Origin: Phyllostachys edulis
Lineage: Eukaryota > Streptophyta > Magnoliopsida > Poales > Poaceae
DNA: 64,000 bases
Direction: 5' to 3'
Assembly: GCA_036346405.1 (NCBI GenBank)
Contig: CM070561.1
Location: forward strand, 26,816,215 to 26,880,214
Shown piece by piece: positions 1 through 11,799 of this stretch. Position 1 is the first letter of the stretch. Each line of letters begins with the position of its first letter. The notes below the pieces were generated by a model. The model searched no databases, had not been told where the DNA came from, and saw nothing but the letters and a program-made list of their open reading frames with translations. The position numbers were made by a program, and so were the translations under genes.

Positions 1-309
1 CTATCGCCCCCCTCCCCCCTCCCCTCTCCCCCGGTAGCTATTCAAACCGATTCCGAAATTTAAAATTTGGATGAATTTTGTTAAAAAAAAACCAAATTTC
101 TTGAATTTTGTTCAGTTGATGAATGAGTGAAGTAATACAAGTTCATCTGAATCTTACTACCATGCTAACTAGCTCAGTTGATGATTTTTATTCGAATTTG
201 ACATTTTTTTTAATTTAAAATCCGAAAAATTCTAGTCTTTTTTGATATTTTCGGCCAAATTTCCGATCATGGCTGTATCGGCTGGGTCCGGTAAAAAAAC
301 GTCCGATAA
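1..309. other. AT-rich left edge, unassigned
   Basis: This is noncoding AT-rich sequence with poly-A/T runs and a C/T-rich stretch at the extreme left. It is not part of the duplicated block that starts near 310, because the equivalent position of the second block copy (just left of 42088) is unrelated. It may be the edge of another element, but I see no terminal repeats or coding sequence to support that. Confidence 0.4.
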
Positions 310-2494
310 AAAAAAAAACCTGGCCTGGAGATAGCTAGTTGTCGCACTTACTGTCTACCGGAGCCGGACACAATCAATGATCACATTGTACAGCCATAGG
401 CTTCCAATCTCCAATCATCTTGATTAGACCGTTCTGTCCGTATGTAAAACACAGAAACGTTAAGCCAAACGACAACACCTTCGTGCGTAATTTCGTAGAG
501 ATACTGTCGACAAATGCTGATGGAGTGCATAATTTCAGTTTAATTAAGGGTAAGTTTCTTCTGCGTAATTTACTAGGCAGGTACGAGAGCGCTTGGGACT
601 TTTTCATCAATGCATGTACGATGCTTCTGTTTTGTTCGAAATCTGCCCATCTGTCTACATCGATTTATGTATCTTTGTACATCGATTTATGTATCTTTGC
701 CGGCAAGTCTATCAAGCGTGTACGTTCGTCCCGCGTCACCGCAAAAGATGTTGAACGAGACAGTGACCACGCGGTAGTTATCCTTTTAAACAATGTTTTG
801 AATTAAAATATTTTCATGACATATGTACAACCTAAAATACAGATATAGAGAGTATTTTTTAAATGTATTTTATAATTAAAAAATATCATTAAACAGTACA
901 ATTAAAATTTTCTCATAAAAATTGAATTAAAGATGGTCATATGAAGCAACATTTTGCAATCCTTTGTAGCAAATTTCTAACTTTTGTTAGCCAAAATTTT
1001 TTGCACAGGTAGTGCACTTTCAGTAGAAATTGTTTGAGGCTGCGGATTTATCCCCGGTCACTATCTTTCTAGGCGTATGCTAAAGGAGCGCACACGCGTA
1101 TGTGTGCGTTGTGGTGTGTATGCGTCTTGCTTGGAATCGCAAAAAAAAAAAAAACTAACTAACTTTTCCCCTCCCCTAAAAATACTACCTCTTCCCCCCA
1201 CCCTCCAACATCACAAGCAATGTAACGTCCCAAATTTTGATAAAACTAATAAATACAATATCTGTGGCCCTTCAAAAATTCTCATAATTCTTAGTGTATT
1301 TCCACAATTTTTTTTAAAAAAATTCCCCCATTTTCTAGGAAACCAATAGCAATGAGTTTGAATAAATAGAAAAGGAGCAAATGTCGAAAATATTTCATTT
1401 GAATTCAAAATGTCTCAAAACGATTCTATGGTTATTTCAATTCATTTCCCTCCAGGTCCCCTTCTCTCCCACCGGCCTGCTCAGCACATCACCACAGCCC
1501 AATCCAGCTGTAGATCAGTTCCTTCTGTCTCTCCCTTTCTCGTCACTTTCGCATCCTCTCGGCCAAGCTCGCCGACCTAAACTTTTGGGTATGTTCCAGT
1601 AGCAGTAAGAGCTGGGTTGTTGCATAGATATATTGATTGTTGCACCAAAGATTTTTTTATTTTTATTTTGTAGCAATGGCCATTTCGCATCATGTTGTTG
1701 GATTGTTTGTTGCACCAGGGATTTTTGTTTTGTTGCACGACTGTTTATCTTTCTTTCACATTGCACCTGATAGAGCGTTGCGAGTTTTTTTTTACACCTT
1801 CTTTTTGTGCACCCTTTAGTAGTATTGTTGTGATACTTACTTCATTACGTACACCAGAGTACAAGATACAATGTTCGGATGAAGGAATTTGAATTTGAAC
1901 TAGATACAATTCTTTTAGATGAATTTAGGAATTTGAACGGACTGAATCGGAGTTCGAACTAAGGAGAACGGCCTCTTGAAAGGTTTGCGGGAAAGGAAAA
2001 AGAGAGAGAATAAATAATATTCTTGGGAATATTCTCTCGGCTGAAAAGAAAAAGAAAATGAAAAAGGAAAAAAGGAGCTAACAAGTGGGGTCCACCTATA
2101 AGTGAAAGAGGGAGGAAGAAAGAGATTGACATGTGGGGCCAGGTTGACAGAGATAGAAAGAGAGAGACAGAGAGATTGACAAGGGGGTCCCACATGGAAG
2201 AGAGAGAGAGGAGCCAAAGGGAGAAAACAGAGGAGGCTAGCGGCGGTGAGGGAGTTGCTAGCAACGGACAAAACGGAACCCCAGGGAAGAGAGGGTGACT
2301 TGGCCGGCAGTGGCACGGACGGAAGCAACGAGGTGGCGGCAATGTCGACGGTGGAGGCAAGAGAGGCTTAGGTGCACGGCAGCTACGGCGAAACAGGGAT
2401 GCCCAAGGAAGACGAAGAGGAGCACGGGGTTGGCGGCGGCACAAAGAACATAGAAGGCGGCTTGGTATGACCAGAGAAGGATGGAGGTGGCGGA
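310..2494. repeat. Duplicated upstream block, copy 1
   Basis: This block is homologous and colinear with 42088-44495, which lies just upstream of the lectin receptor kinase copy at 39332-41937. Similarity starts at a shared GAGATAGCTAGTTGTCGC string and stops abruptly at 2494, where a copia LTR begins. Differences from copy 2 include an extra 22-bp tandem unit at 656-699, absence of a ~50-bp stretch (42663-42716 in copy 2), and an empty site at 1678-1687 where copy 2 carries a MITE. No kinase coding sequence lies to its left in the window, so whether another gene copy exists outside is unknown. No credible protein-coding gene is visible inside; the ORFs at 1915-2444 are antisense to purine-rich repeats. 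Confidence 0.85.
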
Positions 2495-2812
2495 TGTAAG
2501 ATCGAGGAGGCCGACTAGAGGGGGGTGAATAGGCGGTTTTAAAAACTCACTACTACAGAAAAGGTCTTCACAGATGGTTCAAAACGCCATCACGCATTTG
2601 TTTCCTGAGCCGCCTCGAGTTTATGGGTCAATAATGACATGAGGTCATCACAGACGGTTTTCAAACCATCTGTGATGCATGATATCATAGACGGTTATTA
2701 AGTCGTAACTGCTTAGATATCTCGACTATCATGCATTTATTTGTATTTAGAACGACTGTGATATATATTCTCTATAAAGTCTCCAAGCAAAGGGCTACTT
2801 GTGCCTTTAAAA

Positions 2813-2815
<3 letters not shown>

Positions 2816-2898
<83 letters not shown>
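2816..2898. repeat. (AT)n microsatellite
   Basis: A pure AT dinucleotide run of about 80 bp lies directly against the left arm of the long inverted repeat that follows. It is likely length-polymorphic. Confidence 0.97.
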
Positions 2899-2902
<4 letters not shown>

Positions 2903-3325
2903 GACCACTTTTTGGAAGTGCGTGAGTAGGATGATACAACACCACGGGCAACCTCATCGAGCCTACAAGTTTAAAAGCACGGCCGCCAGAGAGCGCGCGG
3001 ACATACAATTACCTAGATGTCGTCAATAGGTAATCGGACTTGACATCAAGGAATGGTTGGTTGCTAATACATGAAGCCACTTCCCAGTCGGATATGCATA
3101 TACTCCGACTAGGAAGTGGCTTCACTGCGTATCCGATTGGAAAGTGGCTTCATGTATCAGCAACCAACCATTTCTTGATGTCAAGTTCAATTACCTATCG
3201 ACGACATCCAATTTATTTTATGTCCACGTGCTCTCCTGGCAGCCATGCTTCTTGAACTTGCAGGCTCGATGAGTTTGCCCGTGGTTGTTGTATCATCCTG
3301 CTCACGACCTCCCGAAAGTGACTGG
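2899..3325. repeat. Long inverted repeat (~200-bp arms)
   Basis: The left arm (about 2899-3095) and right arm (about 3125-3325) are reverse complements with scattered mismatches and small indels. Shared landmarks include AGGATGATACAACA, CTCATCGAGCCT, GATGTCGTC and ATGGTTGGTTGCT. The centre repeats a shorter motif around GAAGTGGCTTCA. A transcript through this segment would fold into a stem of roughly 200 bp. It is either a foldback module of this CACTA family or a separate nested element; I see no clear target duplication for the latter. Confidence 0.85.
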
Positions 3326-3620
3326 GGACTACGAAGAATGGAATACACATCAATTAATAAATAATTTGTATGTTAATTGCAGCTTTACAAATTAGCCTAA
3401 CCTTTACAAATCTGAAAAGTTAATTGCAGCCAAGCCCCATCTGAACCACATCCCATGTAAGCCAACAAAGCACAAAGAACCGGCATCAATAACCCTCAGT
3501 ATCCATCAGAGAGCATTAACCAAACCCACATTTTGCCCCATTCATTTTTGTCAATCTAAACCCACAGTATGAACTAAGCAAAATGCACAGATTGCACATA
3601 CACCAATAGCCCTCAGTTTA

Positions 3621-3770
3621 CATCATAGAGCAAGGGGACTATTAATATGAACTAATTATCAATTCAATTTCAGCATAAGACTATTAACATCATTACATCA
3701 CAGAGCAAGGGGACTATTGATATGAACTAATTATCAATTCAATTTCAGCATAAGACTATTAATATCATTG
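3621..3770. repeat. Tandem duplication, two 75-bp units
   Basis: Units 3621-3695 and 3696-3770 are nearly identical. Both begin with CATCA(T/C)AGAGCAAGGGGAC and contain AACTAATTATCAATTCAATTTC. They lie in the noncoding interior of the small CACTA element. Confidence 0.9.
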
Positions 3771-4327
3771 AGCAGTTCAACAGCAGGCAGCAAGAACAAG
3801 GGTGTCCAAACCCACCACACCAGTAGTAGCCCTCGGCATCCATCGCAGAGCACTAGCCATTTTCATCACAGAGCAAGGGGGTAGAGACAGAGAGGGAGTA
3901 AGGAAGGGTGATACCTTAGTACAGCGCAACCACGACGGCGACCCCACCACCAGCACAACCCTCATCCATCTCCTTCACCTTGCATAAATCACACAAACAT
4001 CCGGACACAACTTAAGGCTCAAGCATAAAAATCAAACTCAACAAAAGACATTAAGCTAACAGAGAGGAGAATAGAGGGAGGATGGGGAAAGCAAAGCTAG
4101 GGGGCCAGGGCCCAAGCACAGGAGGTCGAGTAGGCGCGGGCCGCGCTGGAGAACCAAGCCATGGACACAGGCAGGCAGTAGGTGCAGGTGGTGGTGCAGG
4201 CAACACGCGGGGTGACGGGAAGAAGGGCGACGTCGAGGTGGGGATGGGAACGGACGAGAGTAAGTGCGCTGGGGGGTGACGAATTAGGGCAGACGCAAAC
4301 CCTAGCGACCGGCTCCTACTAATAAAG

Positions 4328-4558
4328 AGACTTATCACAGACGGTTCTATTATGGAACCATCAGTGATAGTTATTACAGACGGTTCCATAATAGAACCGT
4401 CAGTGATATATCCATATCACAGACGGTTCGGTAAAAGAACCGTCCATGATATGGGACATATCACGGATGGTTCCATAATAGAACCGTCCGTGATATGTCC
4501 CATATAACAGACGATTCTGTAATAGAACCGTCCGTGATATGTCCCATATCACAGACGT
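4328..4558. repeat. Internal array of CACTA subterminal-type repeats
   Basis: At least five palindromic units (TCACAGACGGTT / AACCGTC(C/T)GTGATAT) lie more than 1.5 kb from either end of the element. On their left is a GC-rich stretch (about 4080-4310) that resembles, in reverse orientation, the GC-rich leader of the second gene in the larger CACTA elements. This suggests the small element is an internally deleted derivative that kept the intergenic promoter region. Confidence 0.85.
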
Positions 4559-4670
4559 TGTTTTGAGCATATTATCATGTATATACACTTACATGACATG
4601 AAGAAATTACATGTTTATATGTCAATTTTGTCATTTAAATACCAACGCAAATTTGCTTTAACTATATATG

Positions 4671-4806
<136 letters not shown>

Positions 4807-4847
4807 ATATATAATTAATTAATTAATTTGTTCCACTAAACCATCTC

Positions 4848-4879
<32 letters not shown>

Positions 4880-5032
4880 ATAATAATTCAACATATAATT
4901 AATATAGTAACTTCACCTCCAAACTAGATTTTTTTTTTCATTTTGGAATTTTCATATGGCCAAACAGCATGCTAGTCGCTTCTTACAAAGATTAAAAAAT
5001 GTGGAAACCTATAAATAAACAAAGTTTTTCTA

Positions 5033-5460
5033 GTAGCGGAGGTAGGCTGCTATCTCTGTCTTCAAAACTTCGTAGGCGGCGATGTCGGCGTCGGACGGAT
5101 CGTGATCGAACAAAGCCTGAAATGCATCCACCCGCTTACGCGCTCGTTCGAGTGTCTCCCGAAGACCCTTGGACAGTTGAATCAAGAAGAATTGAGCCAT
5201 AGGCTCTCTTCCCTTGCTTGAGGGGTCTCGGCCTAGTCAACTCGGTTGCCCGCCGCCTCGATTAAGCAGTACAAGTGACGGCAAGCCTCCTGGAGATGTG
5301 CAACATTGTTTTGGAGGACCACGTCGCTGACACAGTAAACTCGCTGAAAGTGTAGTAGGAGATCACCCGAAAGACACGGCGGAGGAGGATGTCAAGACGG
5401 CGGAAGGTGGCCGTCACCTGCTCCGGCAAATTCTCGGAAAGAGGAGTTAAGACACTGTTG
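5033..5460 (-). pseudogene. Degraded coding remnant of unknown function
   Basis: On the minus strand, short stretches in different frames read like one ancestral, charged helical protein. An upstream stretch runs SDVVLQNNVAHLQEACRHL. The final one is MAQFFLIQLSKGLRETLERA continuing to IAAYLRY, followed by a TAG at 5033-5035. Frame changes and an internal stop separate them. It is either a captured host gene fragment or an element-specific gene. I do not recognise the family and assign no function. Confidence 0.35.
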
Positions 5461-5767
5461 AAACAATGTTATTCCGCGAAGATCCGCCAACGTCAAACCG
5501 GAGAGGTGTTTCAGACAAGATGGCTGTAGGCCATCAATGCCGGCGGCAATGAAACAGAAGAGGCAATCATTTCTGCTTTTTTAGAAGTAGTAGAGTTATA
5601 TGTGGGGATAATCATCTTCGATGGCGGATGATCCTTTTTATAAAACAAGGAATAAATTCGGAACGTGAGACGAAGAGACACATCGGGGAGCCGAAGCAGC
5701 ATTGATGCGACGAAGAGATGCATCAGTGACGAAGAAACTCATCGGGCTTCAACGGGGAGCTGTAATG

Positions 5768-6140
5768 ATATTATCACAGACGGTTATTATTAAAAACCGT
5801 CTATGAAGTCTACAATTATCACAGACGGTTATAACAAAAAACCGTCTGTGACATGTAGTAATATCATAGATGGTTATTTTTAAGAACCGTCTGTGAAGTA
5901 TCACAGATGATTCTTTTTTGAAAACCGTCTGTGATATGTAGAATTATCACAGATGGTTATTGTTAAGAACCGTCTATGATACTTCACAGACAGTTTTCAT
6001 TATGAACCGTCTGTGATATTACCTCTTTACAAACGGTTTTTAGCGTAGCCAGTAACACAAACGGTCTCTAAACCAAAACTGTCTATGATTGCATGTAATA
6101 CAGACAGTTTTGGTCAACCGTCTGTGATGAGGCGTCCAGT
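5768..6140. repeat. Right subterminal array of the small CACTA element
   Basis: About seven to eight palindromic units of ~33 bp, each TCACAGACGGTT, an 8-10 nt AT-rich spacer, then AACCGTCTGTGA. They run to the terminal inverted repeat. By analogy with En/Spm these would be binding sites for a TNPA-like protein encoded by an autonomous element; that role is inferred. Confidence 0.9.
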
Positions 6141-7435
6141 AGTAGCCTTTTTGTAGTAGTGACTTTTTTTGGCTAAAACCAATTTCTAATGCAGAAGCTA
6201 ATAATAAATTGGTTTTGCACAATTAAAACATAAATCAACTAGTTTCAACTAAGTGCACCAACAATATAAGACTATTTATAAAGATAGCAATCATACAAAG
6301 ACATAAGCAATTTGATACAAGGAATGTAAATTGCAATATAGTAAAATACAAGAAGGACAAACCACAAGGACACAATGATGTTTTACTGTGGTGTTCGGAG
6401 ACTTGCCGATCTCCCCTAATCCACGTTGAGGTAAGCCCAAACTAATTGGACCGGCTCCACGAATTAAGACAAAACACATCCGAGGTAAGTACAACCACTT
6501 GGACCGGCTCCAACACGAACCAACACCTCAATCCACTCGGGGTTGCTCTTCTTCCACTCCGGAGATGGCGAGCACTAAACCACTCACAACCACTCGGGCC
6601 TTCTCACAACCTTCTTTGAGAAGATCACCGACGCAACTTCTCCAAGCCGTCTAGGTGTCGGCAAGCACCAAGAGTAACAAGTCGAAGACGCTCACTTGAA
6701 CAAATCAAGTGTCTAAACTCAAGTGGATACACAATTCACTACCTAATGCAACACATGCACTTAGGGTTTGCTCTCTAAGCTCACTAAGTGCAACACATGC
6801 ACAATATAGATGAGAGGGCTTGCTTTTTGCTCAAGGGAATGTATATAGCACCAACAACCATGCCCACAACTGGCCAAGGTGGGTATTTATAGCCCACACA
6901 CAAAAACTAGTCGTTGAAAGGAAAGATTCTGACAAAATCAGCACCGTTCATCGGCCAGTACTACCGCACTTCCACTGACGCACAGTAACGGCTATAACAG
7001 ACCTCTGAACTAGCCGTTGAAAATACGGCGCGGTACTACCGCCAAGGAATACGTGGTAGTTCTGCTCTCCGGTTATACCAATCCACAAGGGCGGTACGAC
7101 CGCTTCCACTTGAGGTCCAAAACTGGTCCTTACTGAAAATATCGTACCGCTAACAAATTCTCGGTTACACTGGGATGCGGTGGTTCCACCAAGAAAATGC
7201 GGTACTTCCGCGACACAATAGTTCCGCAAACATAACTCTGGTACTACCGCTTCACAAGCACGACAGGACCAGCTTCACCCGATCGGACTGTCCACGGACC
7301 GCTCAGATTCATTTGAACATTCGGACCACACGTTATGACCACATGATCGGATGATACATTCGGACGGTCCGAACGTTCACCGATAGTTCCGCCAAAGGAT
7401 ATGCGCACTACTACAAAAATGCTAATACTGGACGC

Positions 7436-7850
7436 CCGATCACAGACGGTTCATCGAAACCGTCTGTGTTAATAACAATTTCAGACGGTTTTTGTTTACC
7501 GACCGTCTGTGTTATCTTCCACACTAAAAACCATCTCGCGAAGAGGTCGATCACGACGGTTCATGTTTAAAACCGTCGAAGTATCACGACGATGCTAACC
7601 AAAAACCGCTCGTGATATTACTACATATCACGTATGGTTTTTGTCGTAATCGCTCGTGATACTTCACAAACGGTTTTAAACATGAACCGCTCGTGATATT
7701 ACTACATATCACAGACGGTTTTTTGTCATAACCGTCTGTGATACTTCACAAACGGTTTTAAACATGAACCGTTTGTGATATTACTACATATCACATACGG
7801 TTTTTTGTTGAAAACCGTCCATGATAATTAACTCATCATGACGGTACATA
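7436..7850. repeat. Left subterminal array of CACTA element 7406
   Basis: About ten half-sites, mostly as palindromic pairs of CACAGACGGTT and AACCGTCTGTG variants (several read AACCGCTCGTGATA). The array precedes the transposase gene and probably overlaps its promoter. Confidence 0.9.
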
Positions 7851-8124
7851 GCTCCCCAACAGAGTCTTCTTGATCTCCATCTCTGGCGCTACGATAATCG
7901 CGGCAGATCTCCATCTCTGGCGCTATGGTAACCGCGGCAGATCTCCAAGCCCGGTGAGTCCATCGCCACTCTGTGCCCGGTTTGAGTATCGCCTCACCTC
8001 ACTGAGCCTGCTCGTGTGTGGTCCATTTCAGCTATTTTCACCGAGGAGCTTACCGCCGTTGCCTCTGTTCACCGATCGACGACCAGCCGCCTTAGACCTT
8101 CCCCGACTTCATTGACACCGTGTG

Positions 8125-11100
8125 ATGGACCGAAGCTGGATGTACACTAAGAACCGTGTGAGTGAAGAGTACATTAATGGCGTATCAACTTTTACAAGAG
8201 CTGTCGAGGAGGATATGTTCAATAAGGGGGTGGAATATATGTACTGTCCATGCATTGACTGCGAGAATTTGAAGATGTTTAACAACCGAGCGTAGATCGA
8301 AGCACACTTGATTCGAAGGGGTTTCAAAAAGGGTTATACATATTGGACCAGTCACGGTGAAGAGCATATTACACAGGAAGTCAACGATATGCATATTATA
8401 CAGGAAGTCAATGATATGCTACCGGATGATGTCGATTGTGGTTCCGATTCGGATGATGTCGATTGTGGTTCCGATTCGGATAGGCTACACGATGACAATC
8501 TAGATCAGATGCTTCCATGATGCGTAAGGAACCGTGATGAGAGGGAGTATGTTCAATTCGGGCTTGATGGAGGACTCGGAGAAACCTTTGTTCCGGCCGC
8601 AAGTCGAATACACAAGGTTGTCATCCGTACTTAAACCGCTGAAATTGAAGGCAAGCAACAGCTTGGTCCGACAATAGTTTCACGGGTCATAGGGTCTCTT
8701 AGCGGACATGCTTCCTGAGGGAAACGAGTTGCCCAAAACCACCTACAAAGCCAAGAAGGTTCTTTGTCCATTGGGAATGGAAGTAGAAAGAATACATGCA
8801 TGTCCGAACGATCAGATCCTCTACCGTAACGAGTATACAAATATGCATGTATGTCCGGTGTGCAACGATCCCGATACAAGCATAAGAATCAATCGATGAC
8901 GACGAAGGAATCGAGGTGAAGAAAGGACCTCTGCTAAGGTGGCGAGTATCTTCCTCAGTAATTCCTCGCTTGAAGCGGTTTTTTGCGAACTCAAAGAATG
9001 CAAACCTGCTGTATTGGCACTCAGAGGAGCGTAAGAATGACGGAAAGCTAAGACACCCTGCTGATTCCGCCGAATGGAGAAACATCGATAGGAGGTTTGC
9101 AGACTTCGGTGTGGAACTGAGGAATATAAGGTTTGGATTGAGTACAGATGGAATGAATCCTTTCGGTAACATGAGCAGTCAACATAGCACTTGGCCCGTG
9201 ACACTCTGTATCTGCAACCTTCCTCCTTGGTTGTGTATGAAGCGGACTTATATTTTGTTGTCGATACTTATCCAAGGGCCGAAGCAACCTAGGAATGATA
9301 TTGATGTGTACCTAGCACCATTGATGGAAGATCTAAAAATACTGTGGATTGAAGGGGTATAGGTATGGGATGCGTACAAACGAGAGAACTTCACTTTACG
9401 TTCCTTGTTGTTCTGCACCATAAATGGTTATCCTGCCCTTACTAATCTATCGGGCCAGAGTACAAAAGGGGACAAAGCTTGTACTCACTGCTTAGATAAT
9501 ACCGATAGTGTGTGGCTGAATCACTTGCGCAAAACTGTGTACATGCGTCATCGTAGGTTCCTTCGGAGGGCTCACCTATACCGCAGGATGAAGAAACAAT
9601 TCGACGGAGAGAAGGAGGACAGTTCAACTCCAAGGCATTTAAGCGAAAAAGAGGTCTATGATATGGTTAAGGATTTAGATGTTGTGCTCGGAAAGGGATG
9701 TAAATCGAGGACCCGTAAGAAGAACATATGGAAGAAGAGATCAATATTTTGGGACTTACCTTATTGGGAGCACCTAGAAGTTCGCCATCGCATCGACGCC
9801 ATGCACGAGAGAAGAATGTATGTGATGCCTTGATTGGTCTCTTCATCAACATTCGTGACAAAACAAAGGATGGTGTCAACGCACGGCTTGACTTGGTTGA
9901 TATGGACATCGACTGAAAGTTAGCGCCAACAAAGACAGATAAAGGACTAACATACCTTTCCTCGCTTGTTACACTCGGCCCAAGGCCGAGAGAACCGAAT
10001 CGCGCGGCTTTACATGGTGTGAAAGTTCCATCCGCTACTCCGCCAACATGAAGAAACTTGTTTCGATGGAAGATTTGAAGTTAATTGGCATGAAGTCTCA
10101 TGATTGTCATGTGTTGATAACACAAATGCTCCCTATTGTAATTAGAAGTATTTTGCCGATCAAGGTCCGAGAGACAATCATGAGGCTGTGTTATTTCTTT
10201 AATACAATTGCTCAGAAGGTCATTGATCCCGAAGGACTAGATGCTCTATAGGACGAGGTGGTGACGACTCTATGTGATCTTGAGATGTATTTCCCTCCGC
10301 TGCTTTTTCGATATCATGGTCCATCTCATTGTTCATATTGTGAGGGAGATAAAGATGTGCGGGCCCGTGTTCCTACGTAGCGTGTACCCGCTCGAGAGGT
10401 TCATGGAATTCTCAAGTCCTATATACGTAATCGATCTCGCCAGAGGACAGCATCGTCGAAGGTTATGCAATCGAAGAGGTCATTGAGTTCTGCGCCGATT
10501 ACATGGCTCAGTCGAACCGATAGGTATGCCTCGATCTCGCCATGAGGGAGGCTCGAGGGTATCGGGACCATCGAAGGAAAGCAATCACTCGGATATGGAT
10601 GCGTATGCTCAAGCCCATTTCACGGTCTTGCAACACATGACCGAAGTGTCCTCAGATATCGACCAAAGACAAGGACGCAGCTTGACAGCAATGTAATCCG
10701 TGTGGCCGGATGTTTGGATCACAAGACAACACAACAGATGGTTCAACCAATGGTTGAAGGAGCGACTCACTAGGAGCTCATCAAGTGATATGCTGATATG
10801 GTTGGCAAAAGGGCCAACATTTATAGTTGTGACATGGCGAGGATACGACATAAATGGGTACACATTCTATACGCAGGCTTAGGGTATAAAAAGCACTAAC
10901 CAGAATAGCGGTGTCCGTATAGATGCATTCAGTACCGATGGGCTGAGGAGCTCCTACTATGGGCAAATAGAGGAGATATGGGAGCTTGACTACGTGCTTT
11001 TCAAGATCCCCTATTTCGTGCCGCTGGGTCCATCTCCCACAGTGAAGGTCGATAAGTACAAATATCACTACCGTGGACCTCGAACGTGTCGGATACAAAG

Positions 11101-11354
11101 ACGAACCATTCGTACTAGCTAACCAAGTTGTTCAAGTCTTCTATGTTACTGACCCGACAAATAAGAAGCGCCACGTAGTTCTTCATGGAAAAAGGAGGAT
11201 TGTCGGAGTTGAGAATGTAGTGGACAAGGAAGAATACAATCAATTTGACGAGTTGCCTCCTTTCGGAAACGGCATAAGGGTTGAGGAAGAAGAACGTGAC
11301 AAAACTAGCTACATACGCGTCGATCATCATGAAGGGCTAATTTTTAAAGATTAA
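8125..11354 (+). pseudogene. TNP2-like CACTA transposase (Transposase_21), degraded
   Basis: The ATG at 8125 opens MDRSWMYTKNRVSEEYINGV, the transposase-associated N-terminal domain of plant CACTA proteins, with its CxxCxxC-type zinc motif (MYCPCIDCENLKMF). A CAG-to-TAG change stops it at about 8293. Later fragments in several frames give the Transposase_21 core: KVLCPLGMEVERIHACPNDQ, NMHVCPVCND, LSTDGMNPFGNMSS, QGPKQPRNDIDVYLAPLMED and CTHCLD. DUF4218-like sequence follows (LKLIGMKSHDCHVL), then DUF4216-like sequence ending NQFDELPPFGNGIR and a stop at 11352-11354. The intact enzyme would cut and paste the element by DDE/D chemistry in the nucleus. The DGMNPF motif is retained here but is deleted in the copy at 45621-52774. 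Many frameshifts make it non-functional. Confidence 0.88.
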
Positions 11355-11518
11355 TTGAACAATGTGTGTATATATATATGTACGTTCTGATGAATGGTTA
11401 ATTTTAGTTCATTTGAGTTAATTAATTGATTTGTACTGTGAAATGGATGTGATTGTTTCTCAAATGAATGTGAATTGGATGTATATACATGTACTTGTTG
11501 TCTTTTCTGCTTGTTTCA

Positions 11519-11556
11519 GAGGGCATGGCTAGCATTTCCTGATGCTAGCCCATAAA
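11519..11556 (+). other. 3' hairpin after CACTA gene 1
   Basis: A perfect 9-bp stem GGCTAGCAT (11527-11535), loop TTCCTG, then ATGCTAGCC (11542-11550). It is preceded by TGCTTGTTTCAGAG, which looks like a 3' splice acceptor. Homologous hairpins occur after gene 2 of this element (15436-15459) and after gene 2 of the large element (62302-62325). Confidence 0.75.
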
Positions 11557-11582
11557 TAGATCTAGATTAACCAATACAAAAT

Positions 11583-11790
11583 AATATCACAGATGGTTTG
11601 AGCTACAAACCATCTGTGATTATATATCACAGACGGTTCCTTGGTAAAAACCGTCTGTGATACAATATATCATAGATGGTTGTTAATTGGAACCATCTGT
11701 GATACATCACATATCACTGACGGTTCTACTTTAGAACCATCTGTGATACACATATCACAGACGGTTCTAATTTAGAACCGTCTGTGATGT
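11583..11790. repeat. Internal array of subterminal-type repeats between the two CACTA genes
   Basis: About five palindromic units (TCACAGAYGGTT...AACC(A/G)TCTGTGATA) lie between the end of the TNP2 gene and the GC-rich leader of gene 2, about 4 kb from either element end. The position suggests a promoter or operator role for gene 2. Confidence 0.9.
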
Positions 11791-11799
11791 CCATCCCTA

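Noticed and set aside
1915..2444. Proline/serine-rich minus-strand ORFs in the duplicated block (and 43938-44771)
   Set aside because: Low-complexity translation of purine-rich repeats; lengths and frames differ between the two block copies, so there is no sign of coding constraint.
4051..4389. 112-residue minus ORF starting in EPSVITITDGS repeats
   Set aside because: Its start lies in the internal CACTA repeat array and the rest is a GC-rich leader remnant.
5768..6140. CRISPR-like regular repeats
   Set aside because: Units are palindromic, vary in sequence, have AT-rich low-complexity spacers and sit at CACTA transposon ends in a plant genome. They are subterminal repeats.
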